Assembly (NCBI GenBank): GCA_046484625.1
Contig: JAWOIO010000126.1
Location: 1 to 21,022, forward strand
Reading direction: 5' to 3'
Length of the DNA stretch: 21,022 nt
From: DASUAO01 sp046484625
GTDB taxonomy: Bacteria; Actinomycetota; Acidimicrobiia; IMCC26256; PALSA-555
The translations under genes and the position numbers were made by a program. The notes below the pieces were generated by a model, which worked only from the letters and a program-made list of their open reading frames with translations, was not told where the DNA came from and made no database searches. Positions 1 through 7,123 of this stretch are shown piece by piece; position 1 is the first letter of the stretch; every line of letters starts with the position of its first letter.

Positions 1-1494
1 CGTGGCGGTCTCGGCGAGGAGCAGATGGTTCCGTACCAGCCACTCCAGGACCTCGACGCCGTGGTCGTCGAGCCCGAGTCGTTGGGCGACCGCACGGGCG
101 GTGATCGCGCCGACCTTCGAGTGGTCCCCGGGCGAGCCCTTGGCGATGTCGTGGAGCAGTGCGCCGAGCAGCAGGAGGTCGGTCCGCGTTCGGCGAGCCA
201 CGTCACCGTCGAAGCCGTCTGCGTCGAGCAGCGCCGCGCACTCCGCCACGCACTCGAGCAGATGCCGATCGACAGTGAACCGGTGGTAGGCGTTCCGCTG
301 GGGCAGCGCGCGCACCGCAGTCCACTCCGGCAGGAGCGCGCCGACGGCTTCGACCTGGTCGAGCGACTCGATGACGGGGACGGCCGCGCGCCCGTGGCGC
401 AGCAGCTCGACGAAGGCATCGCGCACGCCGTCGGCGGGGTTCGGTTCGGGGTCCAGCGATCGCAGCCGCTCGAGCGACACCCGCTCGATCGGGACACCGT
501 GCTCCGCCGCGCCGAGGGCGGCCGCGAGCATCGTCGGGACGTCGACGGGAGCATCTGCCCGCAGAGCGATGACGCCATCGCGCAGCACCACCCCCTCCGC
601 GACCGCCTGCTCGCGCCCGGCGCCGCGACCGAGCGGCCCGCGGCGGGTCGAGCGCAGTCGGCGCCAGACCTCCTGGCTGATCCAGGTGACGCCCCTCGTG
701 ACCTCGGCGAGACCACGGACGAGGGCGTCGGCGTCGCCGCGGCCGATGAGGCGCGCGACCGCGTCCTGCTCCTGCAGGGTCAGCTGGTCACCCCGACCGG
801 CAGTGACGCGGTGGAGCGCGACCCGGACCTCGAGGAGCCGGGCCCGCGCTCGCGCGAGGAGCGACGGGTCCTCGGGTTGCAGGTAGCCGGCCCCGACGAG
901 CGCGGCGAGACCACCGACGACGGGATCCACCGCCCACCCGGCCCATTCGAGCGCCTGGAGGTCGCGCAGCCCCCCGGCGCCGTCCTTCAGGTTGGGCTCG
1001 AGCATCTCGGCGATCGGCCCCGGCTGCTCCGCGCGCGCCGAGGCCGCCACGGCGAGTGCTTCGAGGAACGGGCCCCGACGCTTGTGCGCCAGTCGACGCG
1101 CCCGGCCGGCGACGTCGCCGGCGAACCCCTCGTCGCCGACGAGGTGGCGGATCTCGAGGAAGCTCGTCAGCGCCTCGACCTCCTCCGCCGCGAGCTCGAG
1201 CGCCTCCTTCGGGGTCCGCACGGCATGACCGAGGACGAGCCCCGCGTCCCACAGCGGGTACCACAGGCGCTCGGCCCCGGAGGCGACCGCGGCGGACGAC
1301 GCGCTGCCGTCGTGGAGGAGCATCACGTCGACGTCGGAGCCCGGGCACAGCTCCGACCGGGCGTAGGAACCGAGCGCCACCACCGCGAACGTGCCCGGCA
1401 GTCCCGCGTCGTCGGCCACCTCGCGGATGGCGTCATCGAGCACGCGCGCGAGCGCCGCGCCGAAGGCTGCACCTCCGAGCGCGGCGTCGCGCAC
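1..1494 (-). CDS. glnD: PII uridylyl/adenylyltransferase GlnD (partial, C-terminus off the window)
   Basis: GlnD modifies the PII protein on its T-loop tyrosine and removes the group again, according to nitrogen status. About 498 codons are present, read on the minus strand; the C-terminal ACT domains lie beyond the left edge. A nucleotidyltransferase motif of the form G-S-Y-A-R-S-E...SDVDV sits near residues 42-57, and an HD-domain core (LLHDIAKG, then DHSKVG) near residue 448. The frame was worked out by hand because wrong-frame open stretches on both strands are longer here. I chose GTG at 1494. The frame stays open upstream through the glnB stop, and a CTG at 1560 preceded by GGGGGAAG could be an alternative start overlapping glnB. 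It follows amtB and glnB, the usual actinobacterial order. In actinomycetes the homologue adenylylates rather than uridylylates GlnK (family knowledge). Confidence 0.9.
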   Translation of the reverse strand, partial: MRDAALGGAAFGAALARVLDDAIREVADDAGLPGTFAVVALGSYARSELCPGSDVDVMLLHDGSASSAAVASGAERLWYPLWDAGLVLGHAVRTPKEALELAAEEVEALTSFLEIRHLVGDEGFAGDVAGRARRLAHKRRGPFLEALAVAASARAEQPGPIAEMLEPNLKDGAGGLRDLQALEWAGWAVDPVVGGLAALVGAGYLQPEDPSLLARARARLLEVRVALHRVTAGRGDQLTLQEQDAVARLIGRGDADALVRGLAEVTRGVTWISQEVWRRLRSTRRGPLGRGAGREQAVAEGVVLRDGVIALRADAPVDVPTMLAAALGAAEHGVPIERVSLERLRSLDPEPNPADGVRDAFVELLRHGRAAVPVIESLDQVEAVGALLPEWTAVRALPQRNAYHRFTVDRHLLECVAECAALLDADGFDGDVARRTRTDLLLLGALLHDIAKGSPGDHSKVGAITARAVAQRLGLDDHGVEVLEWLVRNHLLLAETAT

Positions 1495-1546
1495 GAGCCG
1501 GTCCCGGTCGGCGCGTACCTGCGCCGCCGGTGCTGTCCCGCCCCGG

Positions 1547-1885
1547 TCAGAGGGCGTCAGGACCCGCTTCCCCCGTTCGGATGCGGATGACCTCCTCGAC
1601 CGGGACGACCCACACCTTGCCGTCGCCGACCTTGCCGGTGCGGGCCGTGTCGACGATCTTCGTCGTGACCCGCTCCACGTCGCCGTCGTCCACCAGGACC
1701 TCGATCCGGACCTTGGGCACGAAGTCGATGGTGTACTCGGCACCCCGGTAGACCTCGGTGTGCCCGCGCTGGCGGCCGAAGCCCTGCACGTCGGACACGG
1801 TGAGGCCCTGGATTCCGAGCTCCTTCAATGCGTCCTTCACGTCGTCGAGCTTGAACGGCTTGATGATGCCCACGATGAGCTTCAT
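1547..1885 (-). CDS. glnB: Nitrogen regulatory protein PII (GlnB/GlnK)
   Basis: A 112-residue PII trimer subunit, the standard family length. It senses 2-oxoglutarate and ATP/ADP and controls the adjacent ammonium channel. The T-loop reads YRGAEYTIDFVPK with the modifiable tyrosine exactly at residue 51, and the C-terminal family signature GDGKVWVVPVEEVIRIR is intact. The ATG start has an AGGAAG ribosome-binding site 9 nt upstream (1895-1900). Only 16 bp separate it from amtB upstream, and glnD follows directly, so the three genes are probably one operon. Because it is linked to amtB, the GlnK name would be equally apt. Confidence 0.97.
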   Translation of the reverse strand: MKLIVGIIKPFKLDDVKDALKELGIQGLTVSDVQGFGRQRGHTEVYRGAEYTIDFVPKVRIEVLVDDGDVERVTTKIVDTARTGKVGDGKVWVVPVEEVIRIRTGEAGPDAL

Positions 1886-1901
1886 TGTCAGTGACTTCCT
1901 T

Positions 1902-3146
1902 TCAGACCCGTTCGAGGGCGTAGCCGGTCTCGGAGTGTTGGGCGAGGTCGAGGCCGATCTCCTCGTCCTCTTCGCTCACCCGGATCCCCCCGGGCAGTGC
2001 CTTCTTGAGTCCGTACCCGATCGCCAGCGAGACGACGAACGAGAACGCCATCACCACTGCCACGGCGAAGATCTGCTCACCGAAGAGGCTCCATCCTCCA
2101 CCGAAGAACACCCCGTCGGCCCCGGCCGCGTTCACCGATGCGTCGGCGAAGAGCCCGAGGAGCACCGAACCGATGATGCCACCCACCAGGTGGACGGCGA
2201 CCACGTCCAGCGAGTCGTCGTAGCCGAACTTGAACTTCAGGCTGATCGCCAGGTAGCAGACGGCTCCGGCGACCCCGCCGATCGCGAGCGGCGCCAGACC
2301 CCCGACGAAGCCGGCACAGGGCGTGATCGCCACGAGCCCGGCGACCGCGCCGGACGCCGCACCGAGCGTCGTGGCGTGACCGGACTTGAGGCGCTCGACG
2401 ACGAGCCAGGCCACCATCGCCGCGGCGGCAGCCACGAACGTGTTGAGGAACGCCTGTGCCGCAACCCCGTTCGCGGCCAGGGCAGAGCCCGCGTTGAACC
2501 CGAACCAGCCGAACCACAGGATGCCGGTCCCCAGGAGGGTGAGGGGCAGGGAGTGCGGCGGCATCGGCTCCTTCGGCCAGCGTCGCCGCTTGCCGAGCAG
2601 GAAGACGAGTGCCAGCGCGCCGGCACCGGCGTTCACATGGACCACCGTGCCGCCCGCGAAGTCGAGCGCCCCCCGCTCGGCGAGCCAGCCACCGGCGAAG
2701 ATCCAGTGCGCGACCGGGAGATAGACGAGCACCGACCAGAGGACGATGAACCCCACCCATCCGACGAAGCGCATGCGGTCGGCGATCGCACCTGTGATCA
2801 GCGCCGGGGTGATCACTGCGAACGTGAGCTGGAACGCCACGAACGCGATCACCGGAATCGTCGTCCCGGCGAACACCGCTTCGGGCGAGATGTCCTTGAG
2901 CCCGATGAAGTCGAAGTTCCCGATGACCCCGCCATTCCCGAGGTCGCCGAACGCGAGTGTGTAGCCGAACAGGACCCAGATCACGGTCACGATCCCCATG
3001 GCAAAGAAGTTCTGCATGAGCATCGCGAGGACGTTCTTCGCTCGCACCATGCCGCCGTAGAAGAGCGCGAGCCCCGGCGTCATGAAGAGCACGAGCGCAG
3101 TCGACACCAGCACCCAGGCGGTGTCGCCAGCGTTGATCGCTTCCAC
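1902..3146 (-). CDS. amtB: Ammonium transporter Amt
   Basis: A 414-residue membrane channel that conducts ammonium/ammonia, gated by PII. Eleven hydrophobic segments are expected and visible as blocks of Leu/Val/Ala/Phe. Family hallmarks include the WFGWFGFNAGSAL segment near 211-223 and the twin pore histidines in GTVVHVNAG (His170) and VAVHLVGG (His319), 149 residues apart compared with 150 in the E. coli protein. The N-terminus lacks a cleavable signal peptide and begins directly in the first helix region. The start is GTG at 3146 with GGGGGAG (3151-3157) 4 nt upstream. First gene of the amtB-glnB-glnD operon, with a GlnR-like operator about 60-100 bp upstream. Confidence 0.97.
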   Translation of the reverse strand: MEAINAGDTAWVLVSTALVLFMTPGLALFYGGMVRAKNVLAMLMQNFFAMGIVTVIWVLFGYTLAFGDLGNGGVIGNFDFIGLKDISPEAVFAGTTIPVIAFVAFQLTFAVITPALITGAIADRMRFVGWVGFIVLWSVLVYLPVAHWIFAGGWLAERGALDFAGGTVVHVNAGAGALALVFLLGKRRRWPKEPMPPHSLPLTLLGTGILWFGWFGFNAGSALAANGVAAQAFLNTFVAAAAAMVAWLVVERLKSGHATTLGAASGAVAGLVAITPCAGFVGGLAPLAIGGVAGAVCYLAISLKFKFGYDDSLDVVAVHLVGGIIGSVLLGLFADASVNAAGADGVFFGGGWSLFGEQIFAVAVVMAFSFVVSLAIGYGLKKALPGGIRVSEEDEEIGLDLAQHSETGYALERV

Positions 3147-3176
3147 GTGTCTCCCCCAGTTCCGTCGAAATCACGA

Positions 3177-3200
3177 CTGTCAGGTCCCAGACAGCCTGAC
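3177..3200 (-). other. Overlapping inverted repeats in the amtB leader
   Basis: Two short inverted repeats interleave: CTGTC (3177-3181) with GACAG (3190-3194), and GTCAGG (3179-3184) with CCTGAC (3195-3200). They cannot form together. They lie between the GlnR-like box and the amtB start. The stems are short, so this may be chance. Confidence 0.25.
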
Positions 3201-3208
3201 GAGGGCAG

Positions 3209-3246
3209 GTTTCGTCCCCGTCGCGCCCGTGTTTCGGCAGTGTGAA
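3209..3246 (-). promoter_or_regulatory. GlnR-type operator upstream of amtB
   Basis: Read on the minus strand, the site is TTCAC, 6 nt, GAAAC, 6 nt, GCGAC, 6 nt, GAAAC. This is the actinobacterial GlnR box layout of alternating GTnAC and GAAAC elements at 6-nt spacing: both b-sites are perfect and the a-sites keep the terminal AC. It ends 62 bp before the amtB start codon. GlnR, an OmpR-type regulator, activates amtB-glnK-glnD under nitrogen limitation in Streptomyces and mycobacteria (family knowledge). No glnR gene is in the window. Confidence 0.8.
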
Positions 3247-3356
3247 CTGGCCGAGCGGCGACGCGACGAGCTCAGAGCCAGGTCTTCGCCCGGATGAGCT
3301 GGGCGGCGAGATCGTCTCCGGGCCGGGGTGGGGCGATCAGGAATCCCTGGCGATCT

Positions 3357-3839
3357 TCATCGCGCCGCAGCGAGTACGGCAGCCTTCGCCATGCCCCACG
3401 CGAGCAGCAGCGGGCCGAGGTCGGCGTCGCCGAGGTCGCCCAGGGTGGCCGGGGTGAGGCCGTACCGGTCGTCGGGCCAGGACCGGGAGTCGAACTCGTC
3501 GCGCGCCACGGGCGCGATCCCCAGCGCCGCCAGCACGGCCGTCGGCTCGCGCACCGCGGTCCGCACGACCTCCAGGGGCGTGCGGGTCATCGCGGCGACG
3601 TCGAGCGCGAACAGCGCCCGCAGCTCGGCGCCGACCCGCTCGGCGGCGGCGTCACCGGCGCGAGCGGCGGCGGCCTCCCACGGGTGACTGGCACCGCCGT
3701 CGGCGACCCAGGCATCGACGATCCGACCGACCTCGCGCACCGCCCACCGGGGGAGGGCGGCGACCACGCCCACGACGATCTCGTCGGAGACGACGCGGAG
3801 CCGGTCGAGCGCGACGTTGCCCGTCAGCCGGTCGGCCAC
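3357..3839 (-). CDS. Hypothetical protein downstream of hemQ
   Basis: A 160-residue open frame whose product I do not recognise. It is Ala/Val-rich, without a signal peptide or clear membrane segment, and reads as mostly helical. The N-terminal half has VVAALPRWAVREVGRIVDAWVADGG; a later segment reads SWPDDRYGLTPATLGDLGDADLGPLLLAWG. The start is GTG at 3839, 28 bp after the hemQ stop, with no convincing ribosome-binding site; the frame is open further upstream. Long antisense frames also exist here, so coding status rests on the unbroken minus-strand gene order and protein-like composition. Confidence 0.6.
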   Translation of the reverse strand: MADRLTGNVALDRLRVVSDEIVVGVVAALPRWAVREVGRIVDAWVADGGASHPWEAAAARAGDAAAERVGAELRALFALDVAAMTRTPLEVVRTAVREPTAVLAALGIAPVARDEFDSRSWPDDRYGLTPATLGDLGDADLGPLLLAWGMAKAAVLAAAR

Positions 3840-3867
3840 GCGCGCATCGACGCCCCGAGCATCGGGG

Positions 3868-4668
3868 TCATGGCTCCAGCCCCACCCGTCGGAGGGTCTC
3901 CGCCGGGTCGAGCACCAACCCGGTCACGAAGGCACCGAAGTCGGCGTACCGTGCCGAGACCTCGTCGAAGCGCATCTCGTAGACGATCTCCTTCAGCACG
4001 TCAGGGTCGTCGGCGAACAGCGTGACCCCCCACTCCCAGTCGTCGATGCCGGTGGAGCCGGTGATGAGCTGGACGACCCGACCGGCGAAGGTGCGGCCGA
4101 CCCGCGCGTGTCCGGCCATGAGGTCCTTGCGCGCGTCGAACGGCAGCGCGTACCAGTTGTCGTCGTCGGGGCCGGCACCGCGACGCTTCGACATGGGGTA
4201 GAAGCACAGCATCCGACGCTCGGGCAGAGTGGGGTGGATGCGCTGTTCGCGGTAGTGGTCGATGCGCTCCCGCCAGGTCGCGAGCCGCGCCTCGATCTCG
4301 GCGGGATCGGTGAGCGACTCCTCCCCGACGAGACGGGCTCGCTCGTCGTCCTCCGTCGCGGCGTATTCGGACGACTCGGTGAGCGACACGTAGGACCACG
4401 TGAGCCGGAGCGGCCCGCGGGCGAGGTCGTGCTGGAGCGCCTGCAGGCGTGCGAGGTCGGGACCCACCGCCATGACCCCCAGGTCGGCCTTGTGGCCGAG
4501 CACCGCGAACGTCCGGACCTGGTGCGGCGCGACCGCGCAGAAGGTGTCGATGGCCTCGAGGACCTGCTTGGCTCCTCCGACCTCATGGTCGGCCTGATCG
4601 TGGTCGACGGTGTAGAAGAGGTGCAGCACCCCCCACCCGCGGCTCGCCTCGACGGGGTCGTTGCTCAT
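3868..4668 (-). CDS. hemQ: Coproheme decarboxylase HemQ (chlorite dismutase family)
   Basis: The last enzyme of the coproporphyrin-dependent heme pathway of Gram-positive bacteria: it converts Fe-coproporphyrin III to heme b by two peroxide-dependent decarboxylations. The 266 residues cover the two ferredoxin-like halves of the family. Visible hallmarks are CFYPMSKRR with the catalytic tyrosine at 157 and nearby Lys161, and the proximal heme histidine at 187 in LMAGHARVGR. It lacks the arginine-centred signature of true chlorite dismutases, so HemQ is preferred (family inference). ATG start 9 nt after the stop of the preceding small gene, suggesting co-transcription. No other heme gene is visible. 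Confidence 0.92.
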   Translation of the reverse strand: MSNDPVEASRGWGVLHLFYTVDHDQADHEVGGAKQVLEAIDTFCAVAPHQVRTFAVLGHKADLGVMAVGPDLARLQALQHDLARGPLRLTWSYVSLTESSEYAATEDDERARLVGEESLTDPAEIEARLATWRERIDHYREQRIHPTLPERRMLCFYPMSKRRGAGPDDDNWYALPFDARKDLMAGHARVGRTFAGRVVQLITGSTGIDDWEWGVTLFADDPDVLKEIVYEMRFDEVSARYADFGAFVTGLVLDPAETLRRVGLEP

Positions 4669-4677
4669 CTCACGAGG

Positions 4678-5151
4678 CTAGACCTGTCCGGAGTCGCCAC
4701 CTGCTCCGGGACCGGGCCCCACGGTCTCGACGGCTTCCACCGCCGCGAGATGGAACGGATAGTGGCGCGCCATGACCTCGCGCACCTGCGCCTCCGCCTC
4801 CCACCCATCGCCGTCGACGAGCAGCCGGAACAGCCGGCGGAGGAACGCGCCCTCGACGAACGCGCGCTGGATCCGGGGCGGCTCGGGATCGACGACCTCC
4901 CGCATGATCGGGGGGCACACCGTCACGAGCTCGGACGCGACGTCGGCGAGCACCGGCTCGTGGAAGTCGGCCTCCAGGTCGGCGAGCAGTCCGCACGCGA
5001 CTTCGTCGACGACCCGCTCGTCACGCCGCGCGACCTCGAGGTACTCGTGCCTGGGAAGGAACCGCACCGACGCGGACGGGAGCACGGGCCGGTAGTCGAC
5101 CCACTTCTGCTCCACCAACGCCCGGATCACCCGTTCCTCGATACCCCCCAT
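4678..5151 (-). CDS. Hypothetical protein upstream of hemQ
   Basis: A 157-residue protein I do not recognise. The frame is open 79 codons further upstream through the groL terminator, but I chose ATG at 5151 because GGGGAG lies 4 nt before it and the upstream residues are low-complexity. It is soluble and probably helical: MGGIEERVIRALVEQKW, then FLPRHEYLEVARRDERVVDEVACG, an acidic middle, a basic FLRRLFRLL stretch and ARHYPFHLAAVEAVE near the end. It has two cysteines in the middle and no recognisable catalytic motif. It ends 9 nt before hemQ, so it probably shares its transcript. Confidence 0.65.
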   Translation of the reverse strand: MGGIEERVIRALVEQKWVDYRPVLPSASVRFLPRHEYLEVARRDERVVDEVACGLLADLEADFHEPVLADVASELVTVCPPIMREVVDPEPPRIQRAFVEGAFLRRLFRLLVDGDGWEAEAQVREVMARHYPFHLAAVEAVETVGPGPGAGGDSGQV

Positions 5152-5284
5152 CTTGCTCCCCGAACCTGCCCGACAAGCGTCATTCCGACGTCCAGCCGGG
5201 GGCGATGGGGCCGCCGCGGACGCACTGGGGTGTTCGGAGGGAGCGGTGGTCCCGTCGCCCCCGGCACCGAGGTGACCCGGACGC

Positions 5285-5318
5285 GGATCGGGGCACCCCC
5301 GAAGGGATGCCCCGATCC
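5285..5318 (-). terminator. Hairpin terminator after groL
   Basis: A perfect 11-bp inverted repeat, GGATCGGGGCA (5285-5295) with TGCCCCGATCC (5308-5318), and a 12-nt loop, lying 24 bp past the groL stop. No T-tract follows on the minus strand, as is common for terminators of GC-rich actinobacteria. Confidence 0.7.
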
Positions 5319-5341
5319 AGTCGTACGTGGAGAGGAGGGAC

Positions 5342-6994
5342 TTAGAAGTCCATCCCTCCCATGCCACCCATGTCGGGCATGCCGCCACCGGGCATGCCGC
5401 CGGCAGCTGCGGGGGGCTCGGGCTTGTCGGCGACGACCGCCTCGGTGGTGAGGAAGAGCGCCGCGATCGACGCTGCGTTCTGCAGGGCCGAGCGCGTCAC
5501 CTTGGCGGCGTCGATGACGCCGGCCTTGATGAGGTCCTCGTACTCCTCGGTCGCGGCGTTGAGGCCGTGGGCACCCTTGAGGCCACGCACCTTCTCGACC
5601 ACGACGCCACCCTCGAGACCGGCGTTGAGCGCGATCTGCTTGAGCGGCTCCTCGAGCGCGCGGGCGACCATGCGGGCACCCGTGGCCTCGTCACCGTCGA
5701 GGGCGTTCGCGGCCTCGAGCACCGTCGCCTGGGCCCGCAGGAGTGCGACGCCGCCACCGGCGACGACACCCTCCTCGACCGCAGCCTTGGTGGTCTGGAC
5801 CGCGTCCTCGATGCGGTGCTTCTTCTCCTTGAGCTCGACCTCCGTCGCCGCGCCCACCTTGATGATGGCCACGCCACCCGACAGCTTCGCGAGGCGCTCC
5901 TGGAGCTTCTCTCGGTCGTAGTCGGAGTCGGTGTTGTCGATCTCGGAGCGGATCTGGTTGATGCGGCCCTGGACGTCGTCCTTGGCGCCGGCACCCTCGA
6001 CGATGGTCGTCTCGTCCTTGGTGACGACGATCTTGCGTGCCGTCCCGAGCAGGTCGAGGCCGACGTTCTCGAGCTTCAACCCGACCTCCTCGGCGACCAC
6101 CTGGCCGCCGGTGAGGATCGCGAGGTCCTCGAGCATCGCCTTGCGGCGCTCGCCGAAGCCGGGGGCCTTGACCGCCACCGACTTGAACGTGCCCCGGATC
6201 TTGTTGACGACGAGGGTGGCGAGCGCCTCGCCTTCGATGTCCTCGGCGATGATCGCGAGCGGCTTGCCCGACTGCATCACCTTCTCGAGGACCGGCAGCA
6301 TGTCCTTCACTGCCGAGATCTTCGAGCTCACGAGCAGGATGTACGCGTCGTCGAGGACGGTCTCCATGCGCTCGGGGTCGGTGACGAAGTACGGGGAGAT
6401 GTAGCCCTTGTCGAAGCGCATGCCCTCGACGAGGTCCAGCTCCATGCCGAACGTCTGGCTCTCCTCGACGGTGATGACACCGTCGGTGCCCACCTTCTCG
6501 AGCGCCTCGGCGATCATCGAGCCGACCTCCATGTCGGCGGCCGAGATGGCGGCGACGTTGGCGATCTGCGCCTTGTCGGTCTCCACCATCTGTGAACCGG
6601 CCTTGATGGACTCGACGGCCGTGGCGACCGCGGACTCGATGCCCCGCTTCAGGATCATCGGGTTGGCGCCGGCGGCGACGTTGCGGAGACCCTCACGGAC
6701 CATCGCCCAGGCGAGGACGGTGGCGGTCGTCGTCCCGTCACCGGCGACGTCGTCGGTCTTCTTGGCGACTTCCTTCACCAGCTCGGCGCCGATCTTCTCG
6801 ATCGGGTCCTCGAGGTCGATCTCCTTGGCGATCGAGACCCCGTCGTTGGTGATCGTGGGAGCGCCCCACTTCTTCTCCAGCACGACGTTGCGGCCCTTGG
6901 GCCCGAGCGTGACGCGGACGGCGTCGGCGAGCTTGTTCATGCCCGCTTCGAGAGAACGGCGGGCGTTCTCGGCGTACGAAATCTGCTTCGGCAT
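5342..6994 (-). CDS. groL: Chaperonin GroEL (60 kDa)
   Basis: The 550-residue ATP-dependent folding chaperonin, full family length. The N-terminus AENARRSLEAGMNKLADAVRVTLGPKG is typical, with the nucleotide loop GDGTTT at 85-90, and the C-terminus ends in a Gly-Met tail (GGMPDMGGMGGMDF). The tail marks it as the essential housekeeping type rather than the His-tailed actinobacterial paralogue (family knowledge). The ATG start has AGGGAG (7005-7010) 10 nt upstream. No groES gene lies on either side; the upstream neighbour is an ABC permease ending 7 bp from the first CIRCE element. It is transcribed alone or by read-through from the transporter and ends at the hairpin at 5285-5318. Confidence 0.98.
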   Translation of the reverse strand: MPKQISYAENARRSLEAGMNKLADAVRVTLGPKGRNVVLEKKWGAPTITNDGVSIAKEIDLEDPIEKIGAELVKEVAKKTDDVAGDGTTTATVLAWAMVREGLRNVAAGANPMILKRGIESAVATAVESIKAGSQMVETDKAQIANVAAISAADMEVGSMIAEALEKVGTDGVITVEESQTFGMELDLVEGMRFDKGYISPYFVTDPERMETVLDDAYILLVSSKISAVKDMLPVLEKVMQSGKPLAIIAEDIEGEALATLVVNKIRGTFKSVAVKAPGFGERRKAMLEDLAILTGGQVVAEEVGLKLENVGLDLLGTARKIVVTKDETTIVEGAGAKDDVQGRINQIRSEIDNTDSDYDREKLQERLAKLSGGVAIIKVGAATEVELKEKKHRIEDAVQTTKAAVEEGVVAGGGVALLRAQATVLEAANALDGDEATGARMVARALEEPLKQIALNAGLEGGVVVEKVRGLKGAHGLNAATEEYEDLIKAGVIDAAKVTRSALQNAASIAALFLTTEAVVADKPEPPAAAGGMPGGGMPDMGGMGGMDF

Positions 6995-7055
6995 CGCGGT
7001 CTGACTCCCTGGGGTGTGGGTGAGGTACGGACTGGCACGGTGTTGCCTGGATCTG

Positions 7056-7082
7056 CTGGCACTCGAGTGGTGCGAGTGCCAG
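7056..7082 (-). promoter_or_regulatory. Second CIRCE element (HrcA operator)
   Basis: CTGGCACTC (7056-7064), a 9-nt spacer, then GAGTGCCAG (7074-7082): a perfect 9-bp inverted repeat with the spacing of the HrcA operator. Each arm differs from the consensus TTAGCACTC/GAGTGCTAA at two positions. It covers the predicted groL transcription start and early leader. Confidence 0.8.
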
Positions 7083-7087
7083 ATCCA

Positions 7088-7116
7088 ATGTTGGCACTCT
7101 CACCCCGCGAGTGCAA
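7088..7116 (-). promoter_or_regulatory. groL promoter
   Basis: Read on the minus strand, TTGCAC (7111-7116) and CAACAT (7088-7093) are separated by exactly 17 nt, a plausible sigma-A promoter embedded in the upstream CIRCE. The predicted start is near 7081, giving a leader of about 87 nt. The -10 is a weak match. Confidence 0.5.
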
Positions 7117-7117
7117 A
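7091..7117 (-). promoter_or_regulatory. First CIRCE element (HrcA operator)
   Basis: TTGGCACTC (7091-7099), a 9-nt spacer, then GAGTGCAAA (7109-7117), each arm one mismatch from the CIRCE consensus. HrcA bound here would block the groL promoter lying inside it. Its centre is 35 bp from that of the second element. Confidence 0.9.
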
Positions 7118-7123
7118 TGAGGC

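Noticed and set aside
788..1348. A 186-codon minus-strand open frame within glnD
   Set aside because: It is in another frame of the same strand, is extremely Arg/Gly/Pro-rich, and overlaps the frame carrying the GlnD motifs.
25..1590. A 521-codon plus-strand open frame
   Set aside because: It is antisense to glnD, whose nucleotidyltransferase and HD motifs are clear. Long antisense frames are common in GC-rich DNA, and this one has no protein-like motifs.
1758..3245. A 495-codon plus-strand open frame
   Set aside because: Antisense to glnB and amtB; its His/Glu/Arg-rich translation is typical of a shadow frame.
3817..6595. Long plus-strand frames opposite hemQ and groL
   Set aside because: Antisense to recognised genes with intact motifs; no ribosome-binding site or family similarity.
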